Of a stretch of 45,258 nt of DNA, positions 1 through 11,381 are shown one piece after another. Below the pieces are notes generated by a model. It did not search any database. It saw only the letters and a program-made list of their open reading frames with translations, and was not told where the DNA came from. Position numbers and translations under genes: made by a program. This DNA is from Planctomyces sp. SH-PL62 (GTDB lineage: Bacteria; Planctomycetota; Planctomycetia; Planctomycetales; Planctomycetaceae): assembly GCA_945905295.1 (NCBI GenBank), contig CAMDPX010000032.1:1-45258 (forward strand). The letters run 5' to 3'. Each line of letters opens with the position of its first letter. Position 1 is the stretch's first letter.

Positions 1-2
1 TT

Positions 3-2843
3 TCCGAGGCTCAGATTGCTGATCTGGTGGAGTGGGTCCGGCGCGGAGCGCCTGATCCGCGCGTGGCCACGGCTCGGCTGGGCGGCTTGACGGTTGAAGA
101 GGCTCGGCGGTGGTGGGCTTTTCAACCGTTGAAACAGGTCGAGCCGCCGACTGTCAAAGATTCTGCGTGGCCGAGCAACGACCTCGATCGCTTCATTCTG
201 GCTCAGCAGGAAGCGCGCGGCTTGAGTCACTTGGCGACGGCCGACAAGCGCACTCTCATCCGCCGAGCCACGTTCGATCTGACGGGGCTGCCGCCGACCT
301 CCGCCGAGATCGAGACCTTCTTGAAGGACGACTCTGCCGAGGCGTTCGCGAAGTTGGTGGATCGGCTGCTGGCGTCTTCCGCGTATGGAGAACGTTGGGG
401 GCGGCACTGGCTGGATGTCGCGCGGTATGCGGACACGGCGGGCGATGGTGCCGACTATCCGGTGCGCGAAGCGGGCAAGTATCGCAACTGGGTGATCAAC
501 TCCTTCAATGCCGATCAGCCTTACGACGAGTTCCTGCGCGAGCAGATCGCGGGTGACATTCTCGCGAAGTCCGGCCCGCCGGATCAGTACGCCAACCGAG
601 TCACCGCAACGGGATTTCTCGCGATCGGCAAGCGGTATGGCTACAAGCCGTCGCCTGATTATCAACATCTCGACTTCGCCGATGCGATTGATTCGGTCGG
701 GCGATCGGTGCTGGGATTGTCGCTCGGTTGTGCGCGATGCCATGACCACAAGTACGATCCGGTGACGGCGGCCGATTACTACGCGCTCTACGGAATCTTG
801 CAGAGTTCGACGTGGGCCTTCCCTGGCGGCGAGGAGCAAAAGCGGCCCGTGTACTTTCCGCCGCTCGTTCCGCCGGACGAGGCCAAGCGACTCGATCAAC
901 TCAAGGCGGCGGAACTCGCGCGCTTGGATGCCGAGATCGGACGGCTCAAGTCCGAACGAAGCACTCTCGATAGCAAGTCGTTCGCCGGGGGAGTGGATCT
1001 CGGCTTTGAAGGGCAGACACTCGGCAAGCCGCCCGCAGGAGTGTGGTTGTCGGCCGGACCGAACTCGGTCATCGCCGAAGCTCAAAGTCCGTTCGTCCAC
1101 ACGCACCCCGCCGGGACGCGCGGCGCGCGTCTGGGTTCGGGCCAGAAGACTGGCGGCATTCGATACGTCTTTGAGCACGGCCTGCGTGCCACGCCCGGCA
1201 AGCAGATGCACTTCACGATCGACTTCCGGACGGTCGCCCCGACCGACAAGCGTGGCGCGTACCGTTTCTATCTGGGGCGCGGCGTGATTGCTTCGTTGGC
1301 GGTCGAGTGCAGCGTCACCGCGACCGAGTTCGCGATTAGAGACGGTGCCAAGTGGGAGGTCGTTCGGCAACTCGAACCGGGTACATGGCACACGCTGCGA
1401 CTGACGCTCGATCCGGAGAAGAAAACATATTCCGGCATCATCGCATCGGCGAGCGGGGCGGCGTCAGCCCCCCGGTTGTCTCGTGAAATGAACAGCGACA
1501 ATGCCCATGAATCCACCAGGGGGCTGACGCCACCCCGCTCGCCTAGCCTCACTGCGTTTCAAGACAAGCAACTTGCGGCGAACTGGGACGGCATCCTCGA
1601 CACGTTCATCTGCGATGGGATCGGGCATGTGGAGGGTCCGGCTCCGGTGCGAGATCTCGACAACATCGGTTTGATGGAGACACCGTTCGGCGCGCCTGGC
1701 ACGGGGCCGGTGACTTCTCCGGTTCTTTCGGCAGACGCGAAGGAGAAGCTCGCCAAGGTTGAACTGGACCTCGCGGCGCTGACGAAATCGCGCGTGGCGG
1801 AAGCCGCTCGGATGCCCTACGAAGTCGCCTACGGCGTGAGCGAAGGGACGCCGGTCAACGTGCGGATTCAGCAGCGCGGCGAGCCCGACAAGCTCGGTGA
1901 CGAAGTGCCGCGGCGCTTCCTCGAAATCCTTGGCGGCGATGCGCTGCCGACGAACTCAACCGGCAGCGGGCGTCTGGAATTGGCGCAGTGGTTGACTCGA
2001 CCGACCAACCCGCTGACCGCTCGCGTGTTTGTGAATCGAGTCTGGCAATGGCACTTCGGGCAGGGACTGGTCCCCACGTCGAGCGATTTCGGGACGCGCG
2101 GCGAAGCGCCGTCTCATCCCGAACTGCTCGACTGGTTGACGTCGCAGTTCGTCGCCTCCGGCTGGAAGGTGAAGGCGCTGCATCGACTAATCATGCGATC
2201 GCGAACCTATCAGCTTGCCAGCGACGACCACGCCGAGAACCTCAAGTTGGACCCGGAGAACCGCTGGCTGTGGCGTGCCTCGCGCCGGTCGCTGGATGCC
2301 GAATCGATCCGCGATGCGATGCTGGCCGTGAGTGGCCGGTTGGATCGTTCGCCCGCGTCGCCGCATCCGTTTCCGCCGGTCGATACGTGGGGCTTCACGA
2401 TCCACGCGCCGTTCCATGCGGTCTATGACTCGAACCATCGCAGCATCTATCTGATGGTGCAGCGCAATCGGCGGCATCCGTTCCTCGCGCTGTTCGATGC
2501 GGCCGATCCGAATCAGAGCATCGCCGAACGGCAGCCGACGACGACACCGACTCAGTCGCTGTTCTTGATGAACTCCCCATTCGTGCATGAACAGTCGGCG
2601 GCCTTCGCTCAACGACTGCTGGCTGTCGAAGGTGATGCCGCCACGCGAGTCCGGTCGGCGTTTGAACTCGCCCACGGCCGAATTCCCTCGGAGTCCGATG
2701 TGACCGACGCCGTGACCTTCATCACCGCCTACCGCGACAAGTTGGCGACTCAGAACATTCCGCCGGATCAGCAATCTCTCGCCGCTTGGTCAGCGTTCGC
2801 GCGAGTCTTGTTGACCGGCAATGCGTTTTTGTACGTGGACTAA
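3..2843 (+). CDS. DUF1549/DUF1553 planctomycete cytochrome-like protein, 5' truncated
   Basis: The frame is open from the window edge; the first visible residues (SEAQIADLVEWVRRGAP) match the end of the N-terminal PSCyt1 cytochrome domain of the paralogue at 34509, so the true start lies outside the window. DUF1549 follows (about residues 60-280) with the family signatures TFDLTGLPPT, YGERWGRHWLDVARYAD and CARCHDHKYDP; its CxxCH at C243 could bind haem or metal. A LamG-like insert sits in the middle, and DUF1553 fills the C-terminal third (FVNRVWQWHFGQGLV, GEAPSHPELLDWL). The family is secreted and of unknown biochemistry; pairing with DUF1501 is standard. An inverted-repeat element (1448-1543) is translated inside the LamG-like part. 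The DUF1501 partner begins 183 bases downstream. Confidence 0.93.
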   Translation, partial: SEAQIADLVEWVRRGAPDPRVATARLGGLTVEEARRWWAFQPLKQVEPPTVKDSAWPSNDLDRFILAQQEARGLSHLATADKRTLIRRATFDLTGLPPTSAEIETFLKDDSAEAFAKLVDRLLASSAYGERWGRHWLDVARYADTAGDGADYPVREAGKYRNWVINSFNADQPYDEFLREQIAGDILAKSGPPDQYANRVTATGFLAIGKRYGYKPSPDYQHLDFADAIDSVGRSVLGLSLGCARCHDHKYDPVTAADYYALYGILQSSTWAFPGGEEQKRPVYFPPLVPPDEAKRLDQLKAAELARLDAEIGRLKSERSTLDSKSFAGGVDLGFEGQTLGKPPAGVWLSAGPNSVIAEAQSPFVHTHPAGTRGARLGSGQKTGGIRYVFEHGLRATPGKQMHFTIDFRTVAPTDKRGAYRFYLGRGVIASLAVECSVTATEFAIRDGAKWEVVRQLEPGTWHTLRLTLDPEKKTYSGIIASASGAASAPRLSREMNSDNAHESTRGLTPPRSPSLTAFQDKQLAANWDGILDTFICDGIGHVEGPAPVRDLDNIGLMETPFGAPGTGPVTSPVLSADAKEKLAKVELDLAALTKSRVAEAARMPYEVAYGVSEGTPVNVRIQQRGEPDKLGDEVPRRFLEILGGDALPTNSTGSGRLELAQWLTRPTNPLTARVFVNRVWQWHFGQGLVPTSSDFGTRGEAPSHPELLDWLTSQFVASGWKVKALHRLIMRSRTYQLASDDHAENLKLDPENRWLWRASRRSLDAESIRDAMLAVSGRLDRSPASPHPFPPVDTWGFTIHAPFHAVYDSNHRSIYLMVQRNRRHPFLALFDAADPNQSIAERQPTTTPTQSLFLMNSPFVHEQSAAFAQRLLAVEGDAATRVRSAFELAHGRIPSESDVTDAVTFITAYRDKLATQNIPPDQQSLAAWSAFARVLLTGNAFLYVD
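1448..1543. repeat. Inverted-repeat element, family A, inside a coding region
   Basis: Arms 1448-1476 and 1515-1543 are inverted copies (27 of 29 positions pair) around a 38-base loop. The arm core is gcgagcggggcggcgtcagc. It is read through in the frame of the DUF1549/DUF1553 gene without a stop. The same arms occur at 30810-30895 and 37215-37286. Confidence 0.9.
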
Positions 2844-2863
2844 CTGAATCGTTTTTTGGGACT

Positions 2864-2989
2864 CAGATTGATCTTTGCACTGGTCAAGACACGGTCTTCT
2901 CTGCGCTCTTCGCTTCTCTGCGGTGAAAGAAAACTCTGGACTCACCGCAGAGAAGCGAAGAGCGCAGAGAGGGCGTAAACATCAATCTG
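2864..2989. repeat. Intergenic nested inverted repeat
   Basis: A perfect 29-base inverted repeat (2898-2926 with 2942-2970, core ctgcgctcttcgcttctctg) with a 15-base loop is nested in an outer 9-base pair, cagattgat (2864-2872) with atcaatctg (2981-2989). It fills most of the gap between the DUF1549/DUF1553 gene and its DUF1501 partner. No T-run follows, so it does not look like a classical intrinsic terminator. Confidence 0.88.
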
Positions 2990-3026
2990 TGGCCCGATCA
3001 ACGAATGAACCCTCAAGGAAACCGAC

Positions 3027-4418
3027 ATGAACCAGATCTCTCGCCGCGAGTTTCTGAGTACCGCATCGGGCGGCTTCGGCGCGATGGCCTTGGCTGGGAT
3101 GATGGCCGACGAAGCGCAAGCCGCTTCGATCGATCCTCTGGCGATTCGGCCGGGACATTTCGCCGCGCGGGCCGATCGCGTCCTCTTCCTCTATTCCACT
3201 GGTGGAGTTTCGCAAGTCGATACGCTGGACCATAAGCCGCAACTCGCTGCCGATCATGGCAAGTCGATCACTGCTTCGCGGTGGCTCAATAAGCCGGGAC
3301 AGTTTCAACGGTTCTTGATTCGGCCACGTTGGGCATTCAAGCAGTACGGGCAAAGCGGCACCTGGGTCAGCGATCTGTTTCCGCAGCTTGGTTCGGTCAT
3401 CGACGATGTGTGTGTCTTGAACGCGATGCACTGCGAGAGCGATGGCCACGACAAGGCGACGCTCGCGGCACATACCGGGTCGGCCCAGTTCGCTCGGCCC
3501 AGTCATGGTTCGTGGGTGAGCTATGGCTTGGGAACGGCCAATCGCAATCTGCCATCGTTCATGGTGCTTGCCCCAGCGGCTCCGTATGCCGGAGCTCAAA
3601 CGTGGGGCAGCGACTTTCTGCCGGGGTGCCATCAAGGGACACACGTCATTCCGGGCAAAGAGCCGCTCCCCAATCTTCGGCCGCGAGTTTCCAGCGCGGA
3701 ACTGCAACAGATGGAACTCGAACTGCTCGGCAAGCTGAACCGCCGGCACCTGGAACCACGAGCGGCCGATGCGGCGCTCGATGCCCGTGTCCGTTCCTTC
3801 GAGACGGCATTCGGCATGCAGCGCGAGGCTCCTGAAGCATTCGACCTCTCCCGCGAGACGGAAGCCACACTGAAGCTCTACGGATTGGAGCGCGGCGCGA
3901 CGCAGGGCTTCGGCTGGCAGTGTCTCGTCGCGCGGCGACTCGCCGAGCGCGGCGTGAGGTTTCTCGAATTGATCGACGTCGGGTCGAGCAACAACTGGGA
4001 CTCGCACGGCAACATGGGAGACCACGAACGTCTGGCCAAGGCGATCGACAAGCCGATCGCCGGTCTGCTGACCGATCTCAAGCAGCGTGGGATGTTGGAC
4101 CGCACGTTGGTGGTCTGGACTTCCGAGTTCGGCCGCACTCCGTTCCACCAGGATGCCAACCACGCCGGTCGCGAGCATCACAACCTGGTCTTCTCATCCT
4201 GGATGGCGGGTGGCGGCGTGAAAGGTGGCCTCGTCCACGGCAAGTCGGACGAGTACGGCATCCTGCCCACCGAAGGAGCGGTCCACACTCACGACCTGCA
4301 TGCCACCATGTTGCATCTACTCGGCATCGATCACGAACGCCTCACTTACCGCCACGCCGGCCGAGACTACCGCCTGACAGATGTCGCGGGCCGCGTGGTC
4401 ACGGAGATTCTTTCGTAA
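3027..4418 (+). CDS. DUF1501 family protein, Tat-exported
   Basis: 463 residues. The N-terminus carries a twin-arginine signal (SRREFL, then an Ala/Gly-rich stretch to about residue 32). The rest is the DUF1501 (sulfatase/alkaline phosphatase-superfamily-like) fold: VLFLYSTGGVSQVDTLDHKP near the start of the mature protein, SDLFPQLGSVIDDVCVLNAMHC, and the terminal THDLHATMLHLLGIDHERLT and YRLTDVAG signatures. The ATG at 3027 is followed at once by the Tat motif; the earlier ATG at 3005 is in another frame. It follows the DUF1549/DUF1553 gene, the usual pairing in planctomycetes. The substrate is unknown. Confidence 0.95.
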   Translation: MNQISRREFLSTASGGFGAMALAGMMADEAQAASIDPLAIRPGHFAARADRVLFLYSTGGVSQVDTLDHKPQLAADHGKSITASRWLNKPGQFQRFLIRPRWAFKQYGQSGTWVSDLFPQLGSVIDDVCVLNAMHCESDGHDKATLAAHTGSAQFARPSHGSWVSYGLGTANRNLPSFMVLAPAAPYAGAQTWGSDFLPGCHQGTHVIPGKEPLPNLRPRVSSAELQQMELELLGKLNRRHLEPRAADAALDARVRSFETAFGMQREAPEAFDLSRETEATLKLYGLERGATQGFGWQCLVARRLAERGVRFLELIDVGSSNNWDSHGNMGDHERLAKAIDKPIAGLLTDLKQRGMLDRTLVVWTSEFGRTPFHQDANHAGREHHNLVFSSWMAGGGVKGGLVHGKSDEYGILPTEGAVHTHDLHATMLHLLGIDHERLTYRHAGRDYRLTDVAGRVVTEILS

Positions 4419-4906
4419 CCCACAATCACGAAGTCATTCGCTCCGCGGATTGGCGAAATCGGGCAGTGGATGGCGTTCCTGTTCGATGCGAAGGTTTTCT
4501 TGTCGACAAAGATCGAATGCGAGCAACTCGGCGGAAGTGAGGTGCGGCGGCGGAGATGGATTGCGATCAGTCCTTCGGGTCATCCGACGACCCAACCAAC
4601 AATTCTTCGAGCGTCTGTATCACCAGCCGCAACCGTGACTCGGTTCCAACGAACGTCAGATCCTGCTGCAGCGCATGTTCGAGAAACTCGATGACCACTT
4701 CGGAATGCGGCGCGAGCTGGTACATCGGCAGCGATGGACTGGCGAAGGACACGGTTTTCACGGAGTGACTTCGGTTGGACAACCACGACAGAAAAGTTCC
4801 GAAGAGCCGAGCGCTCACGCCACTGTCGGTTGAGTTTGCGTTTGACCGGCATGAACCGGGGCGAGCGCACTGCGGCGGATGAGTCCGACTGAACGATCAG
4901 CGACGA
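4419..4906. other. 488-base gap with at most one weak small ORF
   Basis: The gap lies between the 3' ends of the DUF1501 gene (+) and the YHYH-PEBP gene (-). Apart from the small minus-strand frame at 4567-4818 I see no recognisable coding region, RNA gene or strong hairpin. It may hold remnants of decayed genes, since frames of mixed quality overlap on both strands. Confidence 0.5.
4567..4818 (-). CDS. Possible small hypothetical protein
   Basis: An 83-residue frame with a GTG start and no recognised family. It reads reasonably like a globular protein in its second half (HSEVVIEFLEHALQQDLTF, then an amphipathic RLRLVIQTLEELL), unlike the Arg/Ser-rich shadow frames nearby. No clear ribosome-binding site is visible. 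It could be the end of a decayed gene, because an overlapping frame upstream on the same strand also starts plausibly (MRSPRFMPVKRKLNRQW). Not assigned a function. Confidence 0.3.
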   Translation of the reverse strand: MSARLFGTFLSWLSNRSHSVKTVSFASPSLPMYQLAPHSEVVIEFLEHALQQDLTFVGTESRLRLVIQTLEELLVGSSDDPKD

Positions 4907-6610
4907 TTACTTCTTCCGCTCGTACTGAAAGTCCAACGTTCCTTCGGCGAGCGTGATGTCTTTGATGGCCTCGAGCAGTCCGGTTCGGTTGGCTTTGTCG
5001 GGGGACAGTTTTGGTATCTGTTCGGCGGACAATGCGAAGACGGTGATGTGATACTCCTTCACGCCGGGGCCTTTGGAACACATCGGGTCGTACTCGGCCC
5101 GGCGTCGGTCGTTGAGGCCCAGCTTGCCGACCCCTTTGCCATTCTTTGCCAGCTTCGTGACGTTGGCCGGGATGTTGTAGATGAGCCAGTAGGACTTCTC
5201 TTGATCGGGAGCCGTGTGCCATAGGCTGACAGCGAACGCCTTCGTTCCTTGTGGAGCGTCCTTCCATTCGACGGCGGGAGATTGGCTCGCTCCGTCGCAA
5301 GTGCAGTCGATCGAGATGAAACCTTTCGCATCGACCGAAGAACTAGTCACCGCTAGTTGCGGACGATTGCTGCGCGGCTTCGAGGATTCTTCGCGAGTGG
5401 TACTTGCTGTCGGACGATCGTCATTGCGCGGCGGACGCTTCTCGTCGCGCGGAGGGGGGTTGTCCCCCTTACGCGGCGGCGGCGGAGGAGGAGGAGGAGG
5501 AGGCTGACCTTTCTTCCCACCACCTGGACCGCGTCGCTTGGCCGAGTACGTTTCGTTGGTCGTCTTGCCGGTGGTGTCGGTGAATGAAAAATTGGCGGTG
5601 CCATCGGTGGCGAGCGTGTAGCTGACCGTCCCCTTTTTGCCCTTCACGTCGTAGGTCAGGACGTAGCTGCCGGGATTCGTCTCTTTGAAGTCGGTGATCT
5701 TCGCATCGCGCATCGGCGGCAATGACGGACGGAGCGGTTCCGCTCGCGGTTGCGGATCGACCTGCCCGTCGCGTTCGACGACCTCGCCGAAAAAGCCGCC
5801 GTTAAGGTATGGGTACTTCCTCGTCGCGTGATAGTGGTAGTTGCCCTGCTTGTCTTTGTGCCCATTAAGGGCATCCAGCCCGACGACCGGCGAACCATCC
5901 GGCTCGTCGTAGCCGTAGATCGGATAGCCGTCGAGTGCGTATGCGATCGGCAAGCCCTTGCCGATGGTCTTCTCCAGATGCACCGGAGCGATGTGATAGT
6001 GATAGTCGTCGGCTCGGCCGCAGTGCCCGCCGAACTCGTCGAGTTCGCCGATCGCGTAGGAATCATCGCCGCGATTGTTGAGCGGGTTGAAGATCGGAAT
6101 TCCGTTCGCCGCCAGCGCGATCGCTCCGCGCAGGAACTTGCCGTTCGCCGACTGCGGATTCTTCGCCGGCACCGGATGCCGCGGGATCTGCCACGAGTTC
6201 TCACCGAAGTATTTCTGAGGTAACGGCACCTGCTGCTGCCAAGCGGTGATGCCGACCATCATCCGGTGATCGGGAATTCCGTTCGATTCGACGTAGAAGA
6301 AGCGGTCGTCCCAGCGAGTGCTGATCGCTTTGAGTTTGGCGAATGCTGCAAACGCCTTCGCCATCTCCGGCACGGTTTCGGCAGCGGCTCGCGACGGCTT
6401 CTGATCAAGCTGAGCGAGCAACAGCGGGAGTTCCACGGCGATCTGCTCATCGGATTCTTTTTCGTCGGCTGCCACGTCCAGAACGGAGTCCACAGCATCC
6501 GGCGACTTTGCAGTCGGCTTGCGATGCGAATGGCCGGGATGCGCGAGCGCCGCTGAGCTCACAATCAACAAGGCTAGCAAAGCGGCGTGAGAGATCGTGA
6601 TGCGGAACAT
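4907..6610 (-). CDS. Secreted YHYH-domain protein fused to a PEBP (YbhB-like) domain
   Basis: 567 residues. A signal peptide (residues 1-23, ending SSAALA) is followed by a His-rich stretch (HPGHSHRK). The YHYH domain comes next, with its two signatures DDYHYHIAPVHL and GNYHYHATRKYPYL. A low-complexity linker (a run of Pro, then Lys/Arg/Asp/Pro) leads to a C-terminal phosphatidylethanolamine-binding-protein domain from about residue 410 (ISIDCTCDGASQSPAVEW, then YWLIYNIPA and KEYHITVFAL). The ATG at 6610 is preceded by AGGAG at good spacing. YHYH domains are extracellular and of uncertain function; PEBP proteins bind small ligands. The fusion suggests a cell-surface binding role, which is inference. 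Confidence 0.9.
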   Translation of the reverse strand: MFRITISHAALLALLIVSSAALAHPGHSHRKPTAKSPDAVDSVLDVAADEKESDEQIAVELPLLLAQLDQKPSRAAAETVPEMAKAFAAFAKLKAISTRWDDRFFYVESNGIPDHRMMVGITAWQQQVPLPQKYFGENSWQIPRHPVPAKNPQSANGKFLRGAIALAANGIPIFNPLNNRGDDSYAIGELDEFGGHCGRADDYHYHIAPVHLEKTIGKGLPIAYALDGYPIYGYDEPDGSPVVGLDALNGHKDKQGNYHYHATRKYPYLNGGFFGEVVERDGQVDPQPRAEPLRPSLPPMRDAKITDFKETNPGSYVLTYDVKGKKGTVSYTLATDGTANFSFTDTTGKTTNETYSAKRRGPGGGKKGQPPPPPPPPPPRKGDNPPPRDEKRPPRNDDRPTASTTREESSKPRSNRPQLAVTSSSVDAKGFISIDCTCDGASQSPAVEWKDAPQGTKAFAVSLWHTAPDQEKSYWLIYNIPANVTKLAKNGKGVGKLGLNDRRRAEYDPMCSKGPGVKEYHITVFALSAEQIPKLSPDKANRTGLLEAIKDITLAEGTLDFQYERKK

Positions 6611-6628
6611 GTGGAACTCCTGTCTTTG

Positions 6629-6746
6629 GGACTGCGGCCGCTTACGGTGTCAGGCAGCCTTGCTGCCGGGAGTGAGGGCGGATCGTGGAAGTGTTCGTCC
6701 AACAGCAGGATGTTGGACGGAAAGCGGCAGCAGGCTGCCGCAGTCC
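6629..6746. repeat. Intergenic inverted repeat with inner hairpin
   Basis: The outer arms ggactgcgg (6629-6637) and ccgcagtcc (6738-6746) enclose further GC-rich partial repeats (ggcagccttgctgcc and gcggcagcaggctgcc) and an inner 9-base stem, cgtccaaca (6696-6704) with tgttggacg (6711-6719). It lies between the SWIM gene's 3' end and the start of the YHYH-PEBP gene. I see no promoter that I can name. Confidence 0.65.
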
Positions 6747-6880
6747 AAGTTCATTACTTTGGCAGTTTGATTTGCAACGGGGTTGGCTTCGCATACGGAT
6801 GCGAGAGGCGCACACGGATCAACGATTCGTTCGCAGCGAGTTCATTCGGGTGCGCCATCACTCGTCTTCGAGACGCCGAC

Positions 6881-7837
6881 TCAATCAGCAATTTTCCGAG
6901 TCGACCGTTTCTTGATCGCCGCCTTGATCCGAGTCTTCGCCGCGGCCGTCTTGGAATTCTTTTTCGCCGCCGCTTTGGTGCCGGTTGTTGCCCGCTTTGT
7001 CACCGCTGCTGTCGCGATGGCTTTCTTGGCCACCGAACTCTTTTTCGTCGCCGGCTGGCGGGTTTGCTCACGCTTCGGCTTGGACTTCGTGCGAGTTGGC
7101 TTTGATGGCGCGGGAGCCACGTCCAGTTCGATGCCGAAGAGTGCTCCGAGGTCTTCGCCGGCAAGTGCGTTGCTGACACCGCTGAGTTCCCGATCAAGGT
7201 TGCCTTCGGCGACTGCCTGCGAGACCAGTTCTTGATGATCGACGTCGCGCAGAACGAACAGCAACTCCGGTTGCTTGTCGAGCCGTGCCGCGACGCCATA
7301 CATCACCGCCGCGAGGTGCTTGCAACAGTACGAATAGTCGGGGCAACTGCATTTCATTTGGATTTCTTTTGGCGACGGGAACAGCCCCTCCTTCTGCCGA
7401 GTCAGCCGCTGCATCACACCATCCGAGAAGCGCCCCGCCAGCAGATCGAGCAGCGAATCAATCGAGGCCGAGCAATCCTGCTTGATCTTCTTCCACGTCG
7501 GCTTCGTGAGTCCTTCGATGCTGATCGTGACCTTGTACGTTTCCGAACCGGCAACGATCGCCTCAATGTTGCGCGGTTTGATGACCAAATCCACGACCGA
7601 GCCGTTGCGGACGTAGGTGGCTCCGCGCGGCAGCCGGTTGGCGTAGTCGCTGTAGGCTTCGAGGTTCTTGCACCACGCCTGGCCCCAAAACGTTGTCGCG
7701 ATCTTGCGGCCTTCGAGCGTCACCGGAGCCGGCTGGCGACCTTGCTTCTTGGCCACCTGCGCCGCGTGCTTCACGGCATTGTTCTTCTTTTGAGCGACCG
7801 GCACATACGGTGCCCATTGGCTGTAGCCCCAACCCAT
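6881..7837 (-). CDS. SWIM zinc-finger protein with histone H1-like tail
   Basis: 318 residues from the ATG at 7837, giving the family's typical N-terminus MGWGYSQWAPYVPVA; an in-frame start 69 bases earlier only adds an unlikely leader. The SWIM motif is visible around residues 163-175 as CSCPDYSYCCKH (CxC...CxH), a zinc-binding fold used in DNA or protein contacts. From about residue 235 the protein becomes a Lys/Ala/Thr-rich tail like histone H1 or bacterial AlgP, probably DNA-binding. It lies downstream of a SNF2 helicase on the same strand, a known pairing that suggests a joint role on chromosomal DNA. The start of the mature region contains WGQAWCKNLEAY, also typical of this family. Confidence 0.9.
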   Translation of the reverse strand: MGWGYSQWAPYVPVAQKKNNAVKHAAQVAKKQGRQPAPVTLEGRKIATTFWGQAWCKNLEAYSDYANRLPRGATYVRNGSVVDLVIKPRNIEAIVAGSETYKVTISIEGLTKPTWKKIKQDCSASIDSLLDLLAGRFSDGVMQRLTRQKEGLFPSPKEIQMKCSCPDYSYCCKHLAAVMYGVAARLDKQPELLFVLRDVDHQELVSQAVAEGNLDRELSGVSNALAGEDLGALFGIELDVAPAPSKPTRTKSKPKREQTRQPATKKSSVAKKAIATAAVTKRATTGTKAAAKKNSKTAAAKTRIKAAIKKRSTRKIAD

Positions 7838-7911
7838 GATTGACTCCGTTCCGAAGGGGGGTGAAACATTTCGCGGAAGAGTGAGCAGCGATGTTTCGAT
7901 TGGCAAGCGAT

Positions 7912-8059
7912 CAACGTAGCCATCATCGCTCCGCGTGATGAGCCAACGTAGCCATCATCGCTCCGCGTGATGAGCCGAATGCTTCACACGACCACAATCA
8001 CCGGAAGATGCCGCCGTGAAGCACTCGGCTCGTCACGCGGAGCGATGACGGCTACGTAA
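7912..8059. repeat. Tandem 32-base repeat plus inverted copy forming a long hairpin
   Basis: Two identical adjacent 32-base units (7912-7943 and 7944-7975, beginning caacgtagccatcatcgctc) are followed by an inverted copy. The second unit and its flank (7944-7987) pair with 8016-8059 at about 39 of 44 positions across a 28-base loop. The array lies just past the stop codon of the SNF2 gene and before the SWIM gene, where it could act as an mRNA-stabilising or attenuating hairpin. Confidence 0.88.
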
Positions 8060-8070
8060 TTGCAGGCTGC

Positions 8071-10899
<2,829 letters not shown>

Positions 10900-10999
10900 C
10901 GTCGTGGCCACTCTCCAATCAGGAAGCAGATGTCGTTTCACAGGGACTGTGATCGTAGTGCCAAGGATCGCAATTGAACGGTCATAGAGCCCGAAAATC

Positions 11000-11079
11000 C
11001 CCACGGATGGCATCGCAATACCACGGATGAAAAACGGGAAGCCCTGTTTTATCCGTGGTATTGCGATGCCATCCGTGGG
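11000..11079. repeat. Perfect 29-base inverted repeat upstream of the SNF2 gene
   Basis: Arms 11000-11028 and 11051-11079 pair perfectly (core ggatggcatcgcaataccac) around a 22-base loop that is itself partly self-complementary. Each arm contains ccacggat twice. It sits in the 254-base gap between the SNF2 start and the preceding small gene, so it would lie in the 5' leader of the helicase transcript. Confidence 0.92.
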
Positions 11080-11153
11080 AATCATCGGAATGAAAACCCA
11101 AGCTTTGATCGGCAGGCGGCGAGCGATGGTTCTGGTGAACGACGATGTCAGAT

Positions 11154-11381
11154 TTATGGCACCAGCCCCCAAGAATCCCGATGAACCTTCTTTCTCAATA
11201 CCCCGGCATCTTGGAGTTGCTGCTGGTTGAACTTCGTGGCCAACTTGCCGGTCAGCGATTTGGGGTCTTCCGGTGATTTGAAAAAATCGGCGACGACGCC
11301 ATCAATGGGTCCGCCCAACTTCAAAGTGTAGGGATCACAATTCTTGACGATGGTTTCATAGATCGCCCCGTTGGTGCTCAT
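11154..11381 (-). CDS. Small hypothetical protein, coupled to the preceding gene
   Basis: 75 residues starting MSTNGAIYETIVKNCDPYTL. I chose the ATG at 11381 because it overlaps the stop of the upstream gene in the sequence ATGA, the usual sign of translational coupling; a start five codons earlier is possible but lies inside the upstream gene. No signal peptide or membrane segment is visible. The sequence is mildly hydrophilic with an amphipathic C-terminal half (LATKFNQQQLQDAGVL). I do not recognise the family. The coupling suggests that it and the 188-residue protein are made in fixed ratio and may interact. Confidence 0.6.
   Translation of the reverse strand: MSTNGAIYETIVKNCDPYTLKLGGPIDGVVADFFKSPEDPKSLTGKLATKFNQQQLQDAGVLRKKVHRDSWGLVP

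Noticed and set aside
2898-2970. Intrinsic terminator after the first gene
   Set aside because: The stem is perfect but 29 bases long, without a following T-run, and lies within a gene pair expected to be co-transcribed; I call it a repeat.
7912-7975. Possible CRISPR array (two direct 32-base repeats)
   Set aside because: The units are directly adjacent with no spacer, only two copies exist, and no cas gene is present.
10900-11172. N-terminal extension of the SNF2 helicase
   Set aside because: The frame is open but runs through a perfect intergenic palindrome and overlaps the end of the previous gene; the family-like sequence starts at 10899.
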